Counted from the first letter of the stretch, positions 7,171-16,898 are shown. The stretch: 64,000 bases of DNA from Amycolatopsis sp. CA-230715 (GCF_018736145.1 NZ_CP059997.1:6943501-7007500); one strand, 5' to 3'. Numbers and translations: made by a program. The notes: a model not told the origin generated them from the sequence alone.

Positions 7171-9585
7171 ATGCGTGCCCGGAGACTCGTCCTGTGCCTG
7201 CTCGGTACCGGCCTGCTGGCCGCGACGGCGGCCCCGCCGGTTTCGGCCGCGCCGCGCATGGTGGCCGACCCGGTGTCCTCTGTGGACCCGATGATCGGCA
7301 CCACGAACGCGGGCAACGTCTACCCCGGTGCCACGAAACCGTTCGGGATGATGGCGTGGAGCCCGACCACCACGAAGGGGAACCAGGCGGGATCCGGCGC
7401 GGCGGGCGGCTACCAGTACGACGTGACCCGGCTCCGCGGTTTCAGCCTCACCCACCTCAACGGCACCGGCTGCACACCGGGGGCCTCCGGCGACATCCCG
7501 ATCATGCCGTTCCCCGGCGAGGTCCGGTCGTCGCCGTCGGCGGACACCAAGGACGAGGTCTTCGCGAGCGACTTCTCGCACGCGGACGAGACCGCCGAGC
7601 CCGGGCACTACCGGGTCGGCCTCGACAACGGGGTGGGCGTCGACCTTTCGGTCACCGACCGGGCCGGGCTCGGCCGGTTCAGCTTCCCTGCGGGCAAACC
7701 GGCGAACCTGCTGTTCCGGACGTCGAACTCGTTGCCGGGCAGTGCGGGCGCCTCGATCCGGATCGATCACGCGCACAACCGCGTGACCGGCTCGGTCGAC
7801 TCGGGCGGGTTCTGCGGCCGCACCGAGGGTGGCGCGGAGAACCAGCGTTCGTATTACACGCTGCACTTCACCGTCGACTTCGACCGGCCGATCGTTTCGC
7901 AGGGCACCTGGGTCGACGGCGCGCTGCGGCCCGGCACCGCCGCGGCGAGCGGCGGCGAAGGCTTCGCAGACGCGGCACGGCCCGGCAAGGGTTCCGGGGG
8001 ATACGTCGGGTTCGATCCGGCGGGCGGCCCGGTGACGGCCAGGATCGGCATCTCGTACGTGAGCGAGGCGAACGCGCAGCGCAACGCCGACGCCGAAATC
8101 CCCGCGGGCACCGCGTTCGGCAAGGTGCTCGCCGACGCGCGCCGGGCGTGGCGCACCGAGCTGAACCGGATCTCGGTCGGCGGCGGCACGCACGCGCAGC
8201 TCACCACCTTCTACACCGCGCTGTACCACGCCTTCCAGCAGCCGAGCCTGTTCAACGACGTCAACGGCGAGTACCGCGGCAGCGACGCGAAGGTGCACAA
8301 GCTGTCCGCGGGCCAGAAGGCGCAGTACGGCACGTTTTCCGGCTGGGACGTCTATCGCGCGCAGGTGCAGCTGCTGGCGTTCCTCGATCCGGCGCGCGCG
8401 AGCGACTACGCGCAGTCCCTCTACAACTTCGCGCGCCAGAACGGCGGGGAGTGGGATCGCTGGCTGCACAACCAGGGCGGCACCCACGTGATGAGCGGCG
8501 ATCCCTCGGCGCCCGCGCTCGCCGGGATGGCCGCGTTCGGCGCGACCGGGTTCGACGTCGGCGGTGCCTTCGACTCGCTCGTCCGCGCCGCGACGGTGCC
8601 CACCGCGAACGACTCGCGCGACAACGGCTGCCCGGTGCAGTGCGCCGGGCAGCGGCCGGGCCTCGCGGACTACCTGAAGCTGCACTACGCGCCCGAAGGT
8701 GCTTGCCACTGCTGGGGTTCCGCCGCCGAAACGCTTGAAGACTCCGTCGCCGACTTCGCGTTGTCGGACTGGGCTCGCCGGCTCGGCCGCGCTCCGGAGC
8801 AGGCGGCCTTCCTCGACCGGTCCGGCTACTGGCGGAACGTGTTCAACGCCAAGGACCACGGCGGTTACCCGCAGGCGCGCCGGGCCGACGGCACCTGGGT
8901 CGAGCCGTTCAAGCCGACCACCGACACCGGTTTCGTCGAGGGCAGCAGCGCGCAGTACACCTGGATGGCCTCGCACGACGTCACCGGGTTGACCGGTGCG
9001 CTCGGCGGCACGGACGCGACAGTGGCCAGGCTCGACGCCTTCTTCCACGACAAGGCGGGGAACTGGGCGCTGAAGGGCACCGACGACGAGCGCTACAACC
9101 CCGGCAACGAACCCGACATCAACGCGCCATGGCTGTACGACTACCTCGGGAAACCGTGGAAGACGCAGGAAACCGTGCGCCAGATCGTCACCACGGTCTA
9201 CGGCGCGGGCACCGACGGGCTGCCCGGCAACGACGATCTCGGCACCATGTCCGCCTGGTACGTCTTCGCCGCGCTGGGCATGTTCCCGCAGGTGCCGAGC
9301 CGCGCCGACCTCGTGCTGGCGAGCCCGCTGTTCCCGAAGGCCGTGGTGCACCGGGGGACCGGCGCGACCATCACCGTCGACGCGCCCGCCGCCTCCTCCG
9401 GCACGTTCTACGTCCAGGGCGCGCGGGTCAACGGCGCGCCGACGAACCGGCCGTGGGTCTCGGAATCGTTCGTCGCGAACGGCGGCACGATCTCCTACGA
9501 CCTCGGCGCGAAACCGAACACCGGCTGGGGAACCGCTCCGGCCGACGCACCCCCGCAGGCCGCGCTGCCGCCGTTCCCCCGCTAG
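7171..9585 (+). CDS. secreted GH92 family alpha-mannosidase
   Basis: 804 residues with a Sec signal peptide (RARR, hydrophobic core, cleavage near PVSAAP). Family GH92 exo-alpha-mannosidases are calcium-dependent enzymes that trim fungal or host N-glycans and mannans. Family segments are clear: DPMIGTTNAGNVYPGA near the N-terminus, GFSLTHLNGTGC, GTFSGWDVYRAQ, YWRNVFN, and GNEPDINAPWLYDY followed by GLPGNDDLGTMSAWYVF near the C-terminus, the region carrying catalytic acids in the family. Start ATG 7171 is fixed by GGAGG seven bases upstream. A LacI-type palindrome sits on the promoter, implying sugar-dependent induction. A palindromic repeat pair follows the stop. Confidence 0.94.
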   Translation: MRARRLVLCLLGTGLLAATAAPPVSAAPRMVADPVSSVDPMIGTTNAGNVYPGATKPFGMMAWSPTTTKGNQAGSGAAGGYQYDVTRLRGFSLTHLNGTGCTPGASGDIPIMPFPGEVRSSPSADTKDEVFASDFSHADETAEPGHYRVGLDNGVGVDLSVTDRAGLGRFSFPAGKPANLLFRTSNSLPGSAGASIRIDHAHNRVTGSVDSGGFCGRTEGGAENQRSYYTLHFTVDFDRPIVSQGTWVDGALRPGTAAASGGEGFADAARPGKGSGGYVGFDPAGGPVTARIGISYVSEANAQRNADAEIPAGTAFGKVLADARRAWRTELNRISVGGGTHAQLTTFYTALYHAFQQPSLFNDVNGEYRGSDAKVHKLSAGQKAQYGTFSGWDVYRAQVQLLAFLDPARASDYAQSLYNFARQNGGEWDRWLHNQGGTHVMSGDPSAPALAGMAAFGATGFDVGGAFDSLVRAATVPTANDSRDNGCPVQCAGQRPGLADYLKLHYAPEGACHCWGSAAETLEDSVADFALSDWARRLGRAPEQAAFLDRSGYWRNVFNAKDHGGYPQARRADGTWVEPFKPTTDTGFVEGSSAQYTWMASHDVTGLTGALGGTDATVARLDAFFHDKAGNWALKGTDDERYNPGNEPDINAPWLYDYLGKPWKTQETVRQIVTTVYGAGTDGLPGNDDLGTMSAWYVFAALGMFPQVPSRADLVLASPLFPKAVVHRGTGATITVDAPAASSGTFYVQGARVNGAPTNRPWVSESFVANGGTISYDLGAKPNTGWGTAPADAPPQAALPPFPR

Positions 9586-9607
9586 CGGACGAACGGGGCT
9601 GCGTATG

Positions 9608-9658
9608 CCCCGAAGGTGGCTTTCGGGGACTTGAGCGCCCCGAAAGCCACCTTCACGG
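9608..9658. repeat. palindromic repeat dyad, site 1
   Basis: Two 21-base units at 9608-9628 and 9638-9658, starts 30 bases apart, 9-base spacer ending in CG. Unit 1 has centre GGTGGCT, and unit 2 is its reverse complement apart from two changes in the right arm. It lies 22 bases after the GH92 stop, between convergent genes, and can fold as one long hairpin or two short ones. Confidence 0.9.
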
Positions 9659-9679
9659 CATGTGTGTTGTGGTTGGCGG

Positions 9680-9732
9680 GCGTGCGAGGGGTGGATTTGT
9701 GTCGTCTAGCGCCCCGAAGGCCACCTTCGGGG
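9680..9732. repeat. linker core plus third palindromic unit, site 1
   Basis: A 53-base linker (9659-9711) leads to a third unit at 9712-9732, 74 bases after the start of unit 2. The linker core beginning GCGTGCGAGGGGTGGA at 9680 recurs at 52950-52981 with 27 of 32 bases identical by my count. Confidence 0.85.
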
Positions 9733-9825
9733 ACCGTGGGTTCTCACCCTCACTGCTGATCTCGCCGGAATCGCTGCGACTCGCGCACACCGTTGTGACC
9801 TTCGAGGCGTGCGGCGCTCCCTGAA

Positions 9826-10602
9826 CTAGACGGTTTTCAGGACGCCGCCGTCTACGACGTAGTCGGCGCCGGTGATGTTGGCGGCGTGCGGTGAGGCGAG
9901 GAAAGCGACGAGTGCGGCGGTTTCCTCGGGTTCGGCGAGCCTGCCGGTGGTGATGCCCATCCGCGCGGGCAGGCCGGTGAGGAAGGTGTCGAGGTCGACG
10001 CCCTGCTCGCGCGCGAGGTCACCGGCCATGCCCGCCGGGTCCGACCAGTTCCGGGTGCGGGTGGGGCCGGGGCTGACGGTCGTCACGCGGACTCCCCGCG
10101 GGCCCAGTTCCTCCGACAGCGCCTTGCTCACGTTCGTCAGCGCGGCCTTCGCGGCGCCGTACTCGACGGGCGGGTGCGCGAACCGCGCGCCGATCGAGGA
10201 GATGTTGATGATCACACCGCGGCGCGCGACCAAGCTGTCGAGTGCCGCGCGGGTAACCCTAACCGTGCCGAAGAGGTTGAGGTCGAAGGTCCGCTGCCAC
10301 GCTTCGTCGGTGATCGACGCGAAGCTCTCGCCGTGCGCGATGCCCTGCCGGACGCCGCCGACGTTGTTGACCAGGATGTCGATGCCTCCGAGCGCTTCGA
10401 GCGCGGTTTCGACGACGGTGGTGGCGCCTTCGGCGGTGGCCAGGTCGCCGAGCACCGGGATCGCGTCCAGTCCGGGCGTGACCGTGCGGGCGGCCGCGGC
10501 CACGCGGACCCCTTCCCCGGCGAGCCGCCGCGCGATGGCGAGGCCGATTCCCTTGCTGGCGCCGGTGACCAGCGCGGTCTTGCCTTCGAGACGCAGATCC
10601 AT
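9826..10602 (-). CDS. short-chain dehydrogenase/reductase
   Basis: 258-residue classical SDR with a Rossmann fold. The cofactor motif TGASKGIG is near residue 14, followed by NNVGG; the catalytic region has ISSIG and YGAAKAAL (Tyr and Lys), and the C-terminus ends in a VDGG motif. The substrate is unknown. It lies downstream of and on the same strand as a TetR gene, and a 20-base sequence in its promoter recurs in the TetR promoter, so it is likely the target of that regulator. It converges with the GH92 gene across repeat site 1. Confidence 0.9.
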   Translation of the reverse strand: MDLRLEGKTALVTGASKGIGLAIARRLAGEGVRVAAAARTVTPGLDAIPVLGDLATAEGATTVVETALEALGGIDILVNNVGGVRQGIAHGESFASITDEAWQRTFDLNLFGTVRVTRAALDSLVARRGVIINISSIGARFAHPPVEYGAAKAALTNVSKALSEELGPRGVRVTTVSPGPTRTRNWSDPAGMAGDLAREQGVDLDTFLTGLPARMGITTGRLAEPEETAALVAFLASPHAANITGADYVVDGGVLKTV

Positions 10603-10614
10603 GATCCACCTTTT

Positions 10615-10634
10615 CTTGAACTAGAGTTACAAAA
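10615..10634. promoter_or_regulatory. TetR operator in SDR promoter
   Basis: Contains TTGAACT and AGTTACAA in inverted orientation, 13 bases before the SDR start. The reverse complement begins TTTTGTAACT and matches the element at 11263-11282 at most positions. Binding by the neighbouring TetR protein is inferred. Confidence 0.6.
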
Positions 10635-10666
10635 TAAGGGCACGCCTCACCGATGCGTGAGGAAGT

Positions 10667-11245
10667 TCAGAGCAAGCGCAGTGCGGTCTCCGCGAGCGAG
10701 GACAGGCGGGCCGGATCGGGATCGGCTTTCGCCAGCACCCTGATCCCGTTGAACGTGGTCAGGAAGAAGGCCGCCAAGGCGCCCGCGTCGGCTTCGCGGT
10801 CGATCTCACCCGCGCGCTGCCCCTCTTCGATCGTGCTCTTGAGCGCCGCGTGCTGCCGGTCGAGCGCCCGGCGTACGAGGTGGCCGACGATCTCGTCCTT
10901 GCCGCCGAATTCGATCGCCGCGTTGGTCACCATGCAGCCGCGCCGCTCCTCGTCGTCCAATGAGGCAGCCAGAACGAGGTCGACCGCGGCCTTGATCCGC
11001 TCGCGCGCCGGGCCGTGCCCGTCGAGGATTTCGATCAGGCGCGCCGTCTCGCGCTCGTGGTAGCGCCGCAACGCGCGTTCGTAGAGCGCGTGCTTGCTGG
11101 TGAACGCGTTGTAGAGGCTGCCGCGCCCGATGCCGAGCGCATCCACGAGCTGCTGCGGCGTGGTGCCCGCGTAGCCGTTCGACCAGAACACGTCCATCGC
11201 CGCGTCGACGGCGGCGTCCGGGTCGAAGCCCTTCGTTCTGGCCAT
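10667..11245 (-). CDS. TetR family transcriptional regulator
   Basis: 192 residues from ATG 11245. The N-terminal helix-turn-helix (about residues 10-55) includes NGYAGTTPQQLVDALGIGRGSLYNAF, a spelling common in TetR regulators next to oxidoreductase genes. The C-terminal ligand domain is all helical. The gene is followed by an SDR on the same strand after 64 bases. The same operator-like element is found before both genes, which suggests autoregulation and control of the SDR. The inducer is unknown. Confidence 0.9.
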   Translation of the reverse strand: MARTKGFDPDAAVDAAMDVFWSNGYAGTTPQQLVDALGIGRGSLYNAFTSKHALYERALRRYHERETARLIEILDGHGPARERIKAAVDLVLAASLDDEERRGCMVTNAAIEFGGKDEIVGHLVRRALDRQHAALKSTIEEGQRAGEIDREADAGALAAFFLTTFNGIRVLAKADPDPARLSSLAETALRLL

Positions 11246-11262
11246 GGGGCGACCCTAGCCTC

Positions 11263-11282
11263 TTTTGTAACTAGAGGTCAAG
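11263..11282. promoter_or_regulatory. TetR operator in its own promoter
   Basis: TTTTGTAACTAGAGGTCAAG lies 17 bases upstream of the TetR start; the related copy at 10615-10634 has the opposite orientation. Confidence 0.6.
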
Positions 11283-11447
11283 AATACGATCTGTCATGTC
11301 ACGATCACCCGCGCGAGGGGGTATGTCGTACCGGCGTCCGGGAGGGGGCGAGGGGCAAAATCTCCCCTGGGCGCCCAGACTAGTGTGGTACCTCCCGGGT
11401 CGCGCCGATACTCCCGGGCCAAGGTCTCTACGGGGAGGTTTTCGCTG

Positions 11448-14400
11448 GTGTCGAACGATTCTTTCGTCCACCTGCATGTGCACACCGAGTATTCGATGCT
11501 CGATGGTGCGGCGAAGATCGGTCCGTTGTTCGCGGAGGCGGCGCGGTTGGAGATGCCGGCGGTGGGGATGACCGACCACGGCAACATGTACGGGGCGGAC
11601 GAGTTCTATCAGCAGGCTCGTAAGCATGGGTTGAAGCCGATCATCGGGATCGAGGCGTATGTCGCGCCGGAGTCGCGGTTTCACAAGAAGCCGGTGTTCT
11701 GGGGGCAGTCGAGCCAGCGTGGTGCGGATGAGTTCGGTGAGGGTGGTGACGTCTCCGGTGGTGGTGCGTATACGCATATGACGATGCTGGCGGAGAACCC
11801 GGTGGGGTTGCGGAACTTGTTCAAGTTGTCGTCGCTGGCGTCGATGCAGGGGTATTACCGGAAGCCGCGGATGGATCGGGAGATCATCGCGGAGAACGCG
11901 GCGGGGATCATCGCGACGACGGGGTGCCCGTCGGGTGAGGTGCAGACCCGGTTGCGGCTGGGGCAGAAGGACGCGGCGGTGCAGGCGGCGTCGGACTACA
12001 AGGACATTTTCGGGCCGGACAACTTCTTCCTGGAGTTGATGGATCACGGGTTGCCGATCGAGCGGTCGGTGCGGGAAGGGCTGCTGGAGATCGGCAGGCT
12101 CCTGGACCTCAAGCCCTTGGCGACGAACGATTCGCATTATGTGACCAAGGATCAGGCGGACACGCACTCGGCGTTGTTGTGCGTGCAGGCGGGTAAGACG
12201 CTCAACGATCCGAACCGGTTCAAGTTCGACGGGGACGGTTACTACCTGAAGTCGGCCGCGGACATGCGGGAGTACTGGGACAAGGAGGTTCCGGGCGCGG
12301 CGGACTCGACCCTGCTGATCGCCGAACGCGTCGAGTCCTACGAAGAGGTCTACACCCACAAAGACCGGCTGCCCTTCTTCGAGGTCCCCGAGGGGTACGA
12401 CCAGGGCACCTGGCTGCGCGCCGAGGTCGACCGCGGCCTCAAGTGGCGCTTCCCCGACGGCGAGCCCGAGGGCTACCGCGACCGCATCGAGGTCGAGCTC
12501 GACGTCATCATCGGCAAGGGCTTCCCCGCCTACTTCCTCATCGTCGCCGACCTCATCAACTACGCCCGCAGCGTCGGCATCCGGGTCGGCCCCGGCCGAG
12601 GGTCCGCCGCCGGGTCGCTGGTCGCGTACGTGCTCGGTATCACCAACCTGGACCCGATCCCGCAGAAGCTGCTGTTCGAGCGGTTCCTCAACCCCGAGCG
12701 CGTCTCGATGCCCGACATCGACATCGACTTCGACGACCGCCGCCGCGGCGAGATGATCCGCTACGCGACCGACAAGTACGGCGTCGACAAGGTCGCCCAG
12801 GTGATCACGTTCGGCACCATTAAGACCAAGGCGGCGATCAAGGACTCCGCCCGCGTCCACTATGGACAGCCGGGGTACGCGATCGCGGACAAGATCTCCA
12901 AGGCGCTGCCGCCGCCCATCATGGCGAAGGACATCCCGCTGTCGGGGATCGTCGACTCGAAGCACGAGCGCTACGCCGAGGCCGCTGAGGTCCGCACGCT
13001 CGTGGAGACCGACGACGAGTGCAAGACGATCTTCGACACCGCGCGCGGCCTGGAGGGCCTGATCCGCAACGCGGGCGTGCACGCCTGCGCGGTGATCATG
13101 TCCAGCGAACCGCTGACCGACGCGATTCCGTTGTGGCAGCGCGACGACGGGTCGATCATCACCGGCTGGGACTACCCGTCGTGCGAGGCCATCGGCCTGC
13201 TGAAGATGGACTTCCTCGGCCTGCGCAACCTCACCGTCATCGGCGACGCGATCGACAACATCAAGGAAAACCGCGGCGTCGACATCGACCTCGACACCCT
13301 CGGCGTCGACGATCCCGAGACCTACAAGCTGCTCGCGCGCGGTGACACCCTCGGCGTGTTCCAGCTCGACGGCGGGCCGATGCGGGACCTGCTGCGCCGC
13401 ATGCAGCCGACCCTGTTCGACGACATCGTGGCGGTGGGCGCGCTGTACCGCCCCGGCCCGATGGGCATGAACGCGCACAACGACTACGCCGACCGCAAGA
13501 ACGCGCGGCAGAAGGTCAAGCCGATCCACCCCGAGCTCGAGGAGCCCCTGAAGGAGATCCTGGCCGACACCTACGGCCTGATCGTCTACCAGGAGCAGAT
13601 CATGCACATCGGCCAGAAGGTGGCCGGGTACTCGATGGGCCGCGCGGACGTGCTCCGCCGCGCGATGGGCAAGAAGAAGGCCGAAGTCCTCGAGAAGGAG
13701 TTCGAGGGCTTCCACGCCGGGATGAAGTCCAACGGCTTCTCCGACGAGTCGATCAAGGCGCTGTGGGACACGATTCTCCCGTTCGCCGGGTACGCGTTCA
13801 ACAAGAGCCACGCGGCCGCGTACGGCCTGGTGTCGTACTGGACCGCGTACCTGAAGGCGAACTACACCGCGGAGTACATGGCCGCGTTGCTGACTTCGGT
13901 GGGGGACAACAAGGACAAGTCGGCGATCTACCTCTCGGAGTGCCGCAGGCTCGGGATCAAGGTGCTGCCGCCGGACGTCAACGAGTCCGCCATGCGCTTC
14001 GCCGCGGTCGGCGACGACATCCGCTTCGGCATGGGCGCGGTCCGCAACGTCGGCGCCAACGTCGTCGAATCCATCATCAAGACCCGCCAGGAAAAAGGGA
14101 AGTACTCCTCCTTCACCGACTTCCTCGACAAGTCCGAACTACTGGCCTGCAACAAACGCGTCATCGAATCCCTGATCAAAGCCGGCGGCTTCGACTCACT
14201 CGGCAACACCCGCCTGTCCATGATCCAAGTCCACGAAGACGCCGTGGAAGCCGTCGTCCCGCTCAAACGCCAGCAGGCCATGGGCCAGTTCGACCTCTTC
14301 GGCGGCGGAGACGACACCCCCGCCGAGGAATCCTCCTCACCGCTGGCGCACCTGAAGTTCGGCGAAGAGGAGTACCCGCGCAAGCAGCTGCTCGCCTACG

Positions 14401-15011
14401 AACGCGAAATGCTCGGCCTCTACGTCTCCGCCCACCCCCTCGACGGCGCCGAACGCATCCTGCGCAAACACGCACCCCGCCCCATCGCCGCCATCCTGGC
14501 CGACCCGCCCAAGGAAGGCGAGGTCGTCATCTCCGGCCTCATCACCTCCCTCGAACGCCGCGTCAACAAAAAAGGCGAACCCTGGGCCATCTGCACCATC
14601 GAAGACATGGACGCCTCGCTCGAAGTCCTGTTCTTCCCCCGCTCCTACGTCCTGTTCGCCGCCGACCTCGTCGAAGACAACGCCGTCCTCGCCAAAGGCC
14701 GCGTCAACTGGCGCGAAGACAAAATGTCCATCTTCGGCGGCGGACTCGTCCCACTCGACCTCTCCGACGCCGCCATCGGCGAGGAGGAGCCACCGCTGAT
14801 CCTGCTCGCCGCGGCCGAGCGGCTCGACCGCAGCGTCGTGGGCGAGCTGAAGTCGACGCTGCAGGCGCACAAGGGGGACACCCCGGTGCACCTCAAGCTG
14901 ATGGGGGCGAAGCGGCAGACCGTGTTCGCGCTCTACGATTACCCGGTCAAGGTGACCTCGATGCTGATGGGCGAGCTGAAGAGCATTCCGGGGATCACCG
15001 CGGGCACATGA
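11448..15011 (+). CDS. dnaE: DNA polymerase III alpha subunit
   Basis: 1187 residues; replicative polymerase of the DnaE1 type. The N-terminal PHP domain begins HLHVHTEYSMLDG. The polymerase core has GRGSAAGSLVAYVLGITN and the catalytic PDIDIDFDD near residue 425. A tandem HhH region, an internal clamp-binding motif QFDLF near residue 946 and an OB-fold follow. Start GTG 11448 is supported by GGGGAGG nine bases upstream. Codon use is blocky: the first 280 codons favour G/T endings with many TTG leucines, the middle is ordinary, and about 14040-14770 favours C/A endings. Housekeeping gene, essential in relatives. Confidence 0.98.
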   Translation: MSNDSFVHLHVHTEYSMLDGAAKIGPLFAEAARLEMPAVGMTDHGNMYGADEFYQQARKHGLKPIIGIEAYVAPESRFHKKPVFWGQSSQRGADEFGEGGDVSGGGAYTHMTMLAENPVGLRNLFKLSSLASMQGYYRKPRMDREIIAENAAGIIATTGCPSGEVQTRLRLGQKDAAVQAASDYKDIFGPDNFFLELMDHGLPIERSVREGLLEIGRLLDLKPLATNDSHYVTKDQADTHSALLCVQAGKTLNDPNRFKFDGDGYYLKSAADMREYWDKEVPGAADSTLLIAERVESYEEVYTHKDRLPFFEVPEGYDQGTWLRAEVDRGLKWRFPDGEPEGYRDRIEVELDVIIGKGFPAYFLIVADLINYARSVGIRVGPGRGSAAGSLVAYVLGITNLDPIPQKLLFERFLNPERVSMPDIDIDFDDRRRGEMIRYATDKYGVDKVAQVITFGTIKTKAAIKDSARVHYGQPGYAIADKISKALPPPIMAKDIPLSGIVDSKHERYAEAAEVRTLVETDDECKTIFDTARGLEGLIRNAGVHACAVIMSSEPLTDAIPLWQRDDGSIITGWDYPSCEAIGLLKMDFLGLRNLTVIGDAIDNIKENRGVDIDLDTLGVDDPETYKLLARGDTLGVFQLDGGPMRDLLRRMQPTLFDDIVAVGALYRPGPMGMNAHNDYADRKNARQKVKPIHPELEEPLKEILADTYGLIVYQEQIMHIGQKVAGYSMGRADVLRRAMGKKKAEVLEKEFEGFHAGMKSNGFSDESIKALWDTILPFAGYAFNKSHAAAYGLVSYWTAYLKANYTAEYMAALLTSVGDNKDKSAIYLSECRRLGIKVLPPDVNESAMRFAAVGDDIRFGMGAVRNVGANVVESIIKTRQEKGKYSSFTDFLDKSELLACNKRVIESLIKAGGFDSLGNTRLSMIQVHEDAVEAVVPLKRQQAMGQFDLFGGGDDTPAEESSSPLAHLKFGEEEYPRKQLLAYEREMLGLYVSAHPLDGAERILRKHAPRPIAAILADPPKEGEVVISGLITSLERRVNKKGEPWAICTIEDMDASLEVLFFPRSYVLFAADLVEDNAVLAKGRVNWREDKMSIFGGGLVPLDLSDAAIGEEEPPLILLAAAERLDRSVVGELKSTLQAHKGDTPVHLKLMGAKRQTVFALYDYPVKVTSMLMGELKSIPGITAGT

Positions 15012-15057
15012 TCGGCTTCGGCGTGCTTCGCGCGCCGGAACGGGTCACGATGGACTG

Positions 15058-16566
15058 GTGACCACAACCGAGCCCTACCAGCCCGATCCGCGACGCTGGA
15101 AAGCGCTCGCGGTCACCTTGACCGCGGGGTTCATGGGCCTGCTCGACGTCAGCATCGTCAACGTGGCGCTGCCGTCGATCCAGCAGGGGATCGGCCTGAG
15201 CACCGGCGGCGTGCAGTGGGTGGTGTCCGGGTACGCGCTGACGTTCGGGCTCGTGCTGGTCTCCGGCGGGCGGCTCGGCGACACCCTCGGCAGGCGGCGG
15301 ATGTTCCTGATCGCGCTGAGCGCGTTCGTGGCCACCAGCGCGCTCGCGGGCGCGGCGCCGAACGAGCTGATGATCGTGCTCGCACGCCTGCTGCAGGGCT
15401 GCGCGGCTGGCATGCTCACGCCGCAGAACACCGGGCTCGTCCAGGACCTGTTCCGCGGCCCGGAACGCGGCAAGGCGTTCGGCCTGTTCGGCGCCGTGGT
15501 GGGGATTTCCACCGCGGTCGGGCCGGTGCTCGGCGGGGTGATCATCTCGGTGTTCGGCGAACCCGACGGGTGGCGCTGGATCTTCTTCGTCAACGTGCCC
15601 ATCGGCGCGTTCGCCTTCGCGCTCGCGTGGCGGCTGCTCCCGAAGGCGCCGCGCCGCGAACGCTCGCTGCGGTCCGAGATCGACTTCGCGGGCGTCGTCC
15701 TGCTCGGTGCCGCCGTGCTGTGCGTGCTGCTCCCGCTCGTCCAGTCCGAACAGGGCGGGCTGGCGAAGCTGTGGTGGCTGTTCCCTGCCGCCGCGGTGTT
15801 CGGGTTCGCGTTCGTCCGCTGGGAGCGGCACACCGTGCGCCGCAACCGTTCCCCGCTGCTCGACACGCGGCTGTTCACCACCACGCCCGGGTACTCCTCC
15901 GGTGCCGCGCTCGGGTCGATCTACTTCTGCGGGTTCGCCGGGATCTGGCTCGTCTTCTCCACGTTCTTCCAGCAGGGCCTGGGATATACGGCGCTGCAGT
16001 CGGGGCTGGCGGTGACTTCGTTCGCACTGGGCTCCTCGGTCTCGGCGGCGATCGCGGGGCGGCTGGTGCCGCGCTGGGGCCGCCGGATCACGGTCTCCGG
16101 GCTGGCGCTGGTCGTGCTCGGGCTCGGTGGCGTAGCGGGGATCGTCCAGCTCGCCACCCCGTCGGCGACCGGCCTCGCCGTCGCGTTTCCGTTGCTGGTG
16201 GCCGGAATCGGCGGCGGCATGGTGATCTCCCCGAACACCACGCTGACCCTGGAAAGCGTGCCGACCGCGATGGCGGGCGTCGCGGGCGGTGCGTTGCAGA
16301 CCGGCCAGCGGATCGGCACCGCGATCGGCACGGCGGTGCTCGCGTCGGTGTTCCACGCGGTGGTGGGCGCCTCGGACTCTGCGGCCGAGCGGTATCCGCT
16401 CGCGTTGTCGGTCTCGATGCTGTGCGCGATCGCGCTCGTGCTTGTCGCATTGTGCTTGGCAGTGCTCGAACTCCGGGCGCGCCGGAATCAGACAACGCCG
16501 TTGTCCAAAGAGGAACGAGAACGGCGCGATGCCGAGTGCTCGTCGGCGGACGTCCAGCGAAGCTGA
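15058..16566 (+). CDS. MFS drug exporter, DHA2 (EmrB/QacA) type
   Basis: 502-residue proton-coupled efflux pump with about 14 membrane segments. Motif A-like GGRLGDTLGRRRMF follows helix 2, and motif C-like GPVLGGVIISVFG lies in helix 5; the first helix carries LDVSIVNVALPSIQ, typical of the DHA2 family. Start GTG 15058 has no clear ribosome-binding site. It follows dnaE by 46 bases but is not related in function. The substrate cannot be predicted; no regulator is adjacent on its 5' side. Confidence 0.93.
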   Translation: MTTTEPYQPDPRRWKALAVTLTAGFMGLLDVSIVNVALPSIQQGIGLSTGGVQWVVSGYALTFGLVLVSGGRLGDTLGRRRMFLIALSAFVATSALAGAAPNELMIVLARLLQGCAAGMLTPQNTGLVQDLFRGPERGKAFGLFGAVVGISTAVGPVLGGVIISVFGEPDGWRWIFFVNVPIGAFAFALAWRLLPKAPRRERSLRSEIDFAGVVLLGAAVLCVLLPLVQSEQGGLAKLWWLFPAAAVFGFAFVRWERHTVRRNRSPLLDTRLFTTTPGYSSGAALGSIYFCGFAGIWLVFSTFFQQGLGYTALQSGLAVTSFALGSSVSAAIAGRLVPRWGRRITVSGLALVVLGLGGVAGIVQLATPSATGLAVAFPLLVAGIGGGMVISPNTTLTLESVPTAMAGVAGGALQTGQRIGTAIGTAVLASVFHAVVGASDSAAERYPLALSVSMLCAIALVLVALCLAVLELRARRNQTTPLSKEERERRDAECSSADVQRS

Positions 16567-16898
16567 CGGATCTTCACCCCGGTGGCCCTGTCTTATTACG
16601 CTATGCGACAAGTGTTGCTCCATCTGAGTGATGCTCGTCGTATTGGTCTGGCGCTACTTAGAGCAACCGGGTAGACCTAATGTCGCCTCGTTGGTGGAAA
16701 ATCAACTACCTACAGTGGCAATCCGGCGGCGAAGTTCGGGGATGGGGCGTCGCGCCGGACGCACCCGAGTCCAGGGGGCCCCAGGCCTTGTTCGGACACT
16801 CAGGGTGACCTTCAGCTGAGGGCCGTCGGCGTCCGCGGGGGACCGTGCGGCGGCATCGCTGAAGGGGCCGAGTGGTTGAGGTGACAGCGAAGGCGCCT
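16567..16898. other. intergenic region without a recognised gene
   Basis: About 330 bases between the convergent MFS and LysR genes. It is locally less GC-rich around 16590-16720. A 63-codon open frame at 16628-16819 has no ribosome-binding site or recognisable product. I see no repeat unit of the CCCCGAA family here. Confidence 0.6.

Noticed and set aside
11271..13811. 846-codon open frame on the minus strand
   Set aside because: It lies antisense to dnaE, whose protein is unmistakable. The long frame is a by-product of GC-rich third positions; its composition (Arg, Val, Leu, His) is typical of such shadows.
16628..16819. 63-codon open frame downstream of the MFS gene
   Set aside because: No ribosome-binding site, no recognisable product, ordinary chance length for GC-rich DNA.
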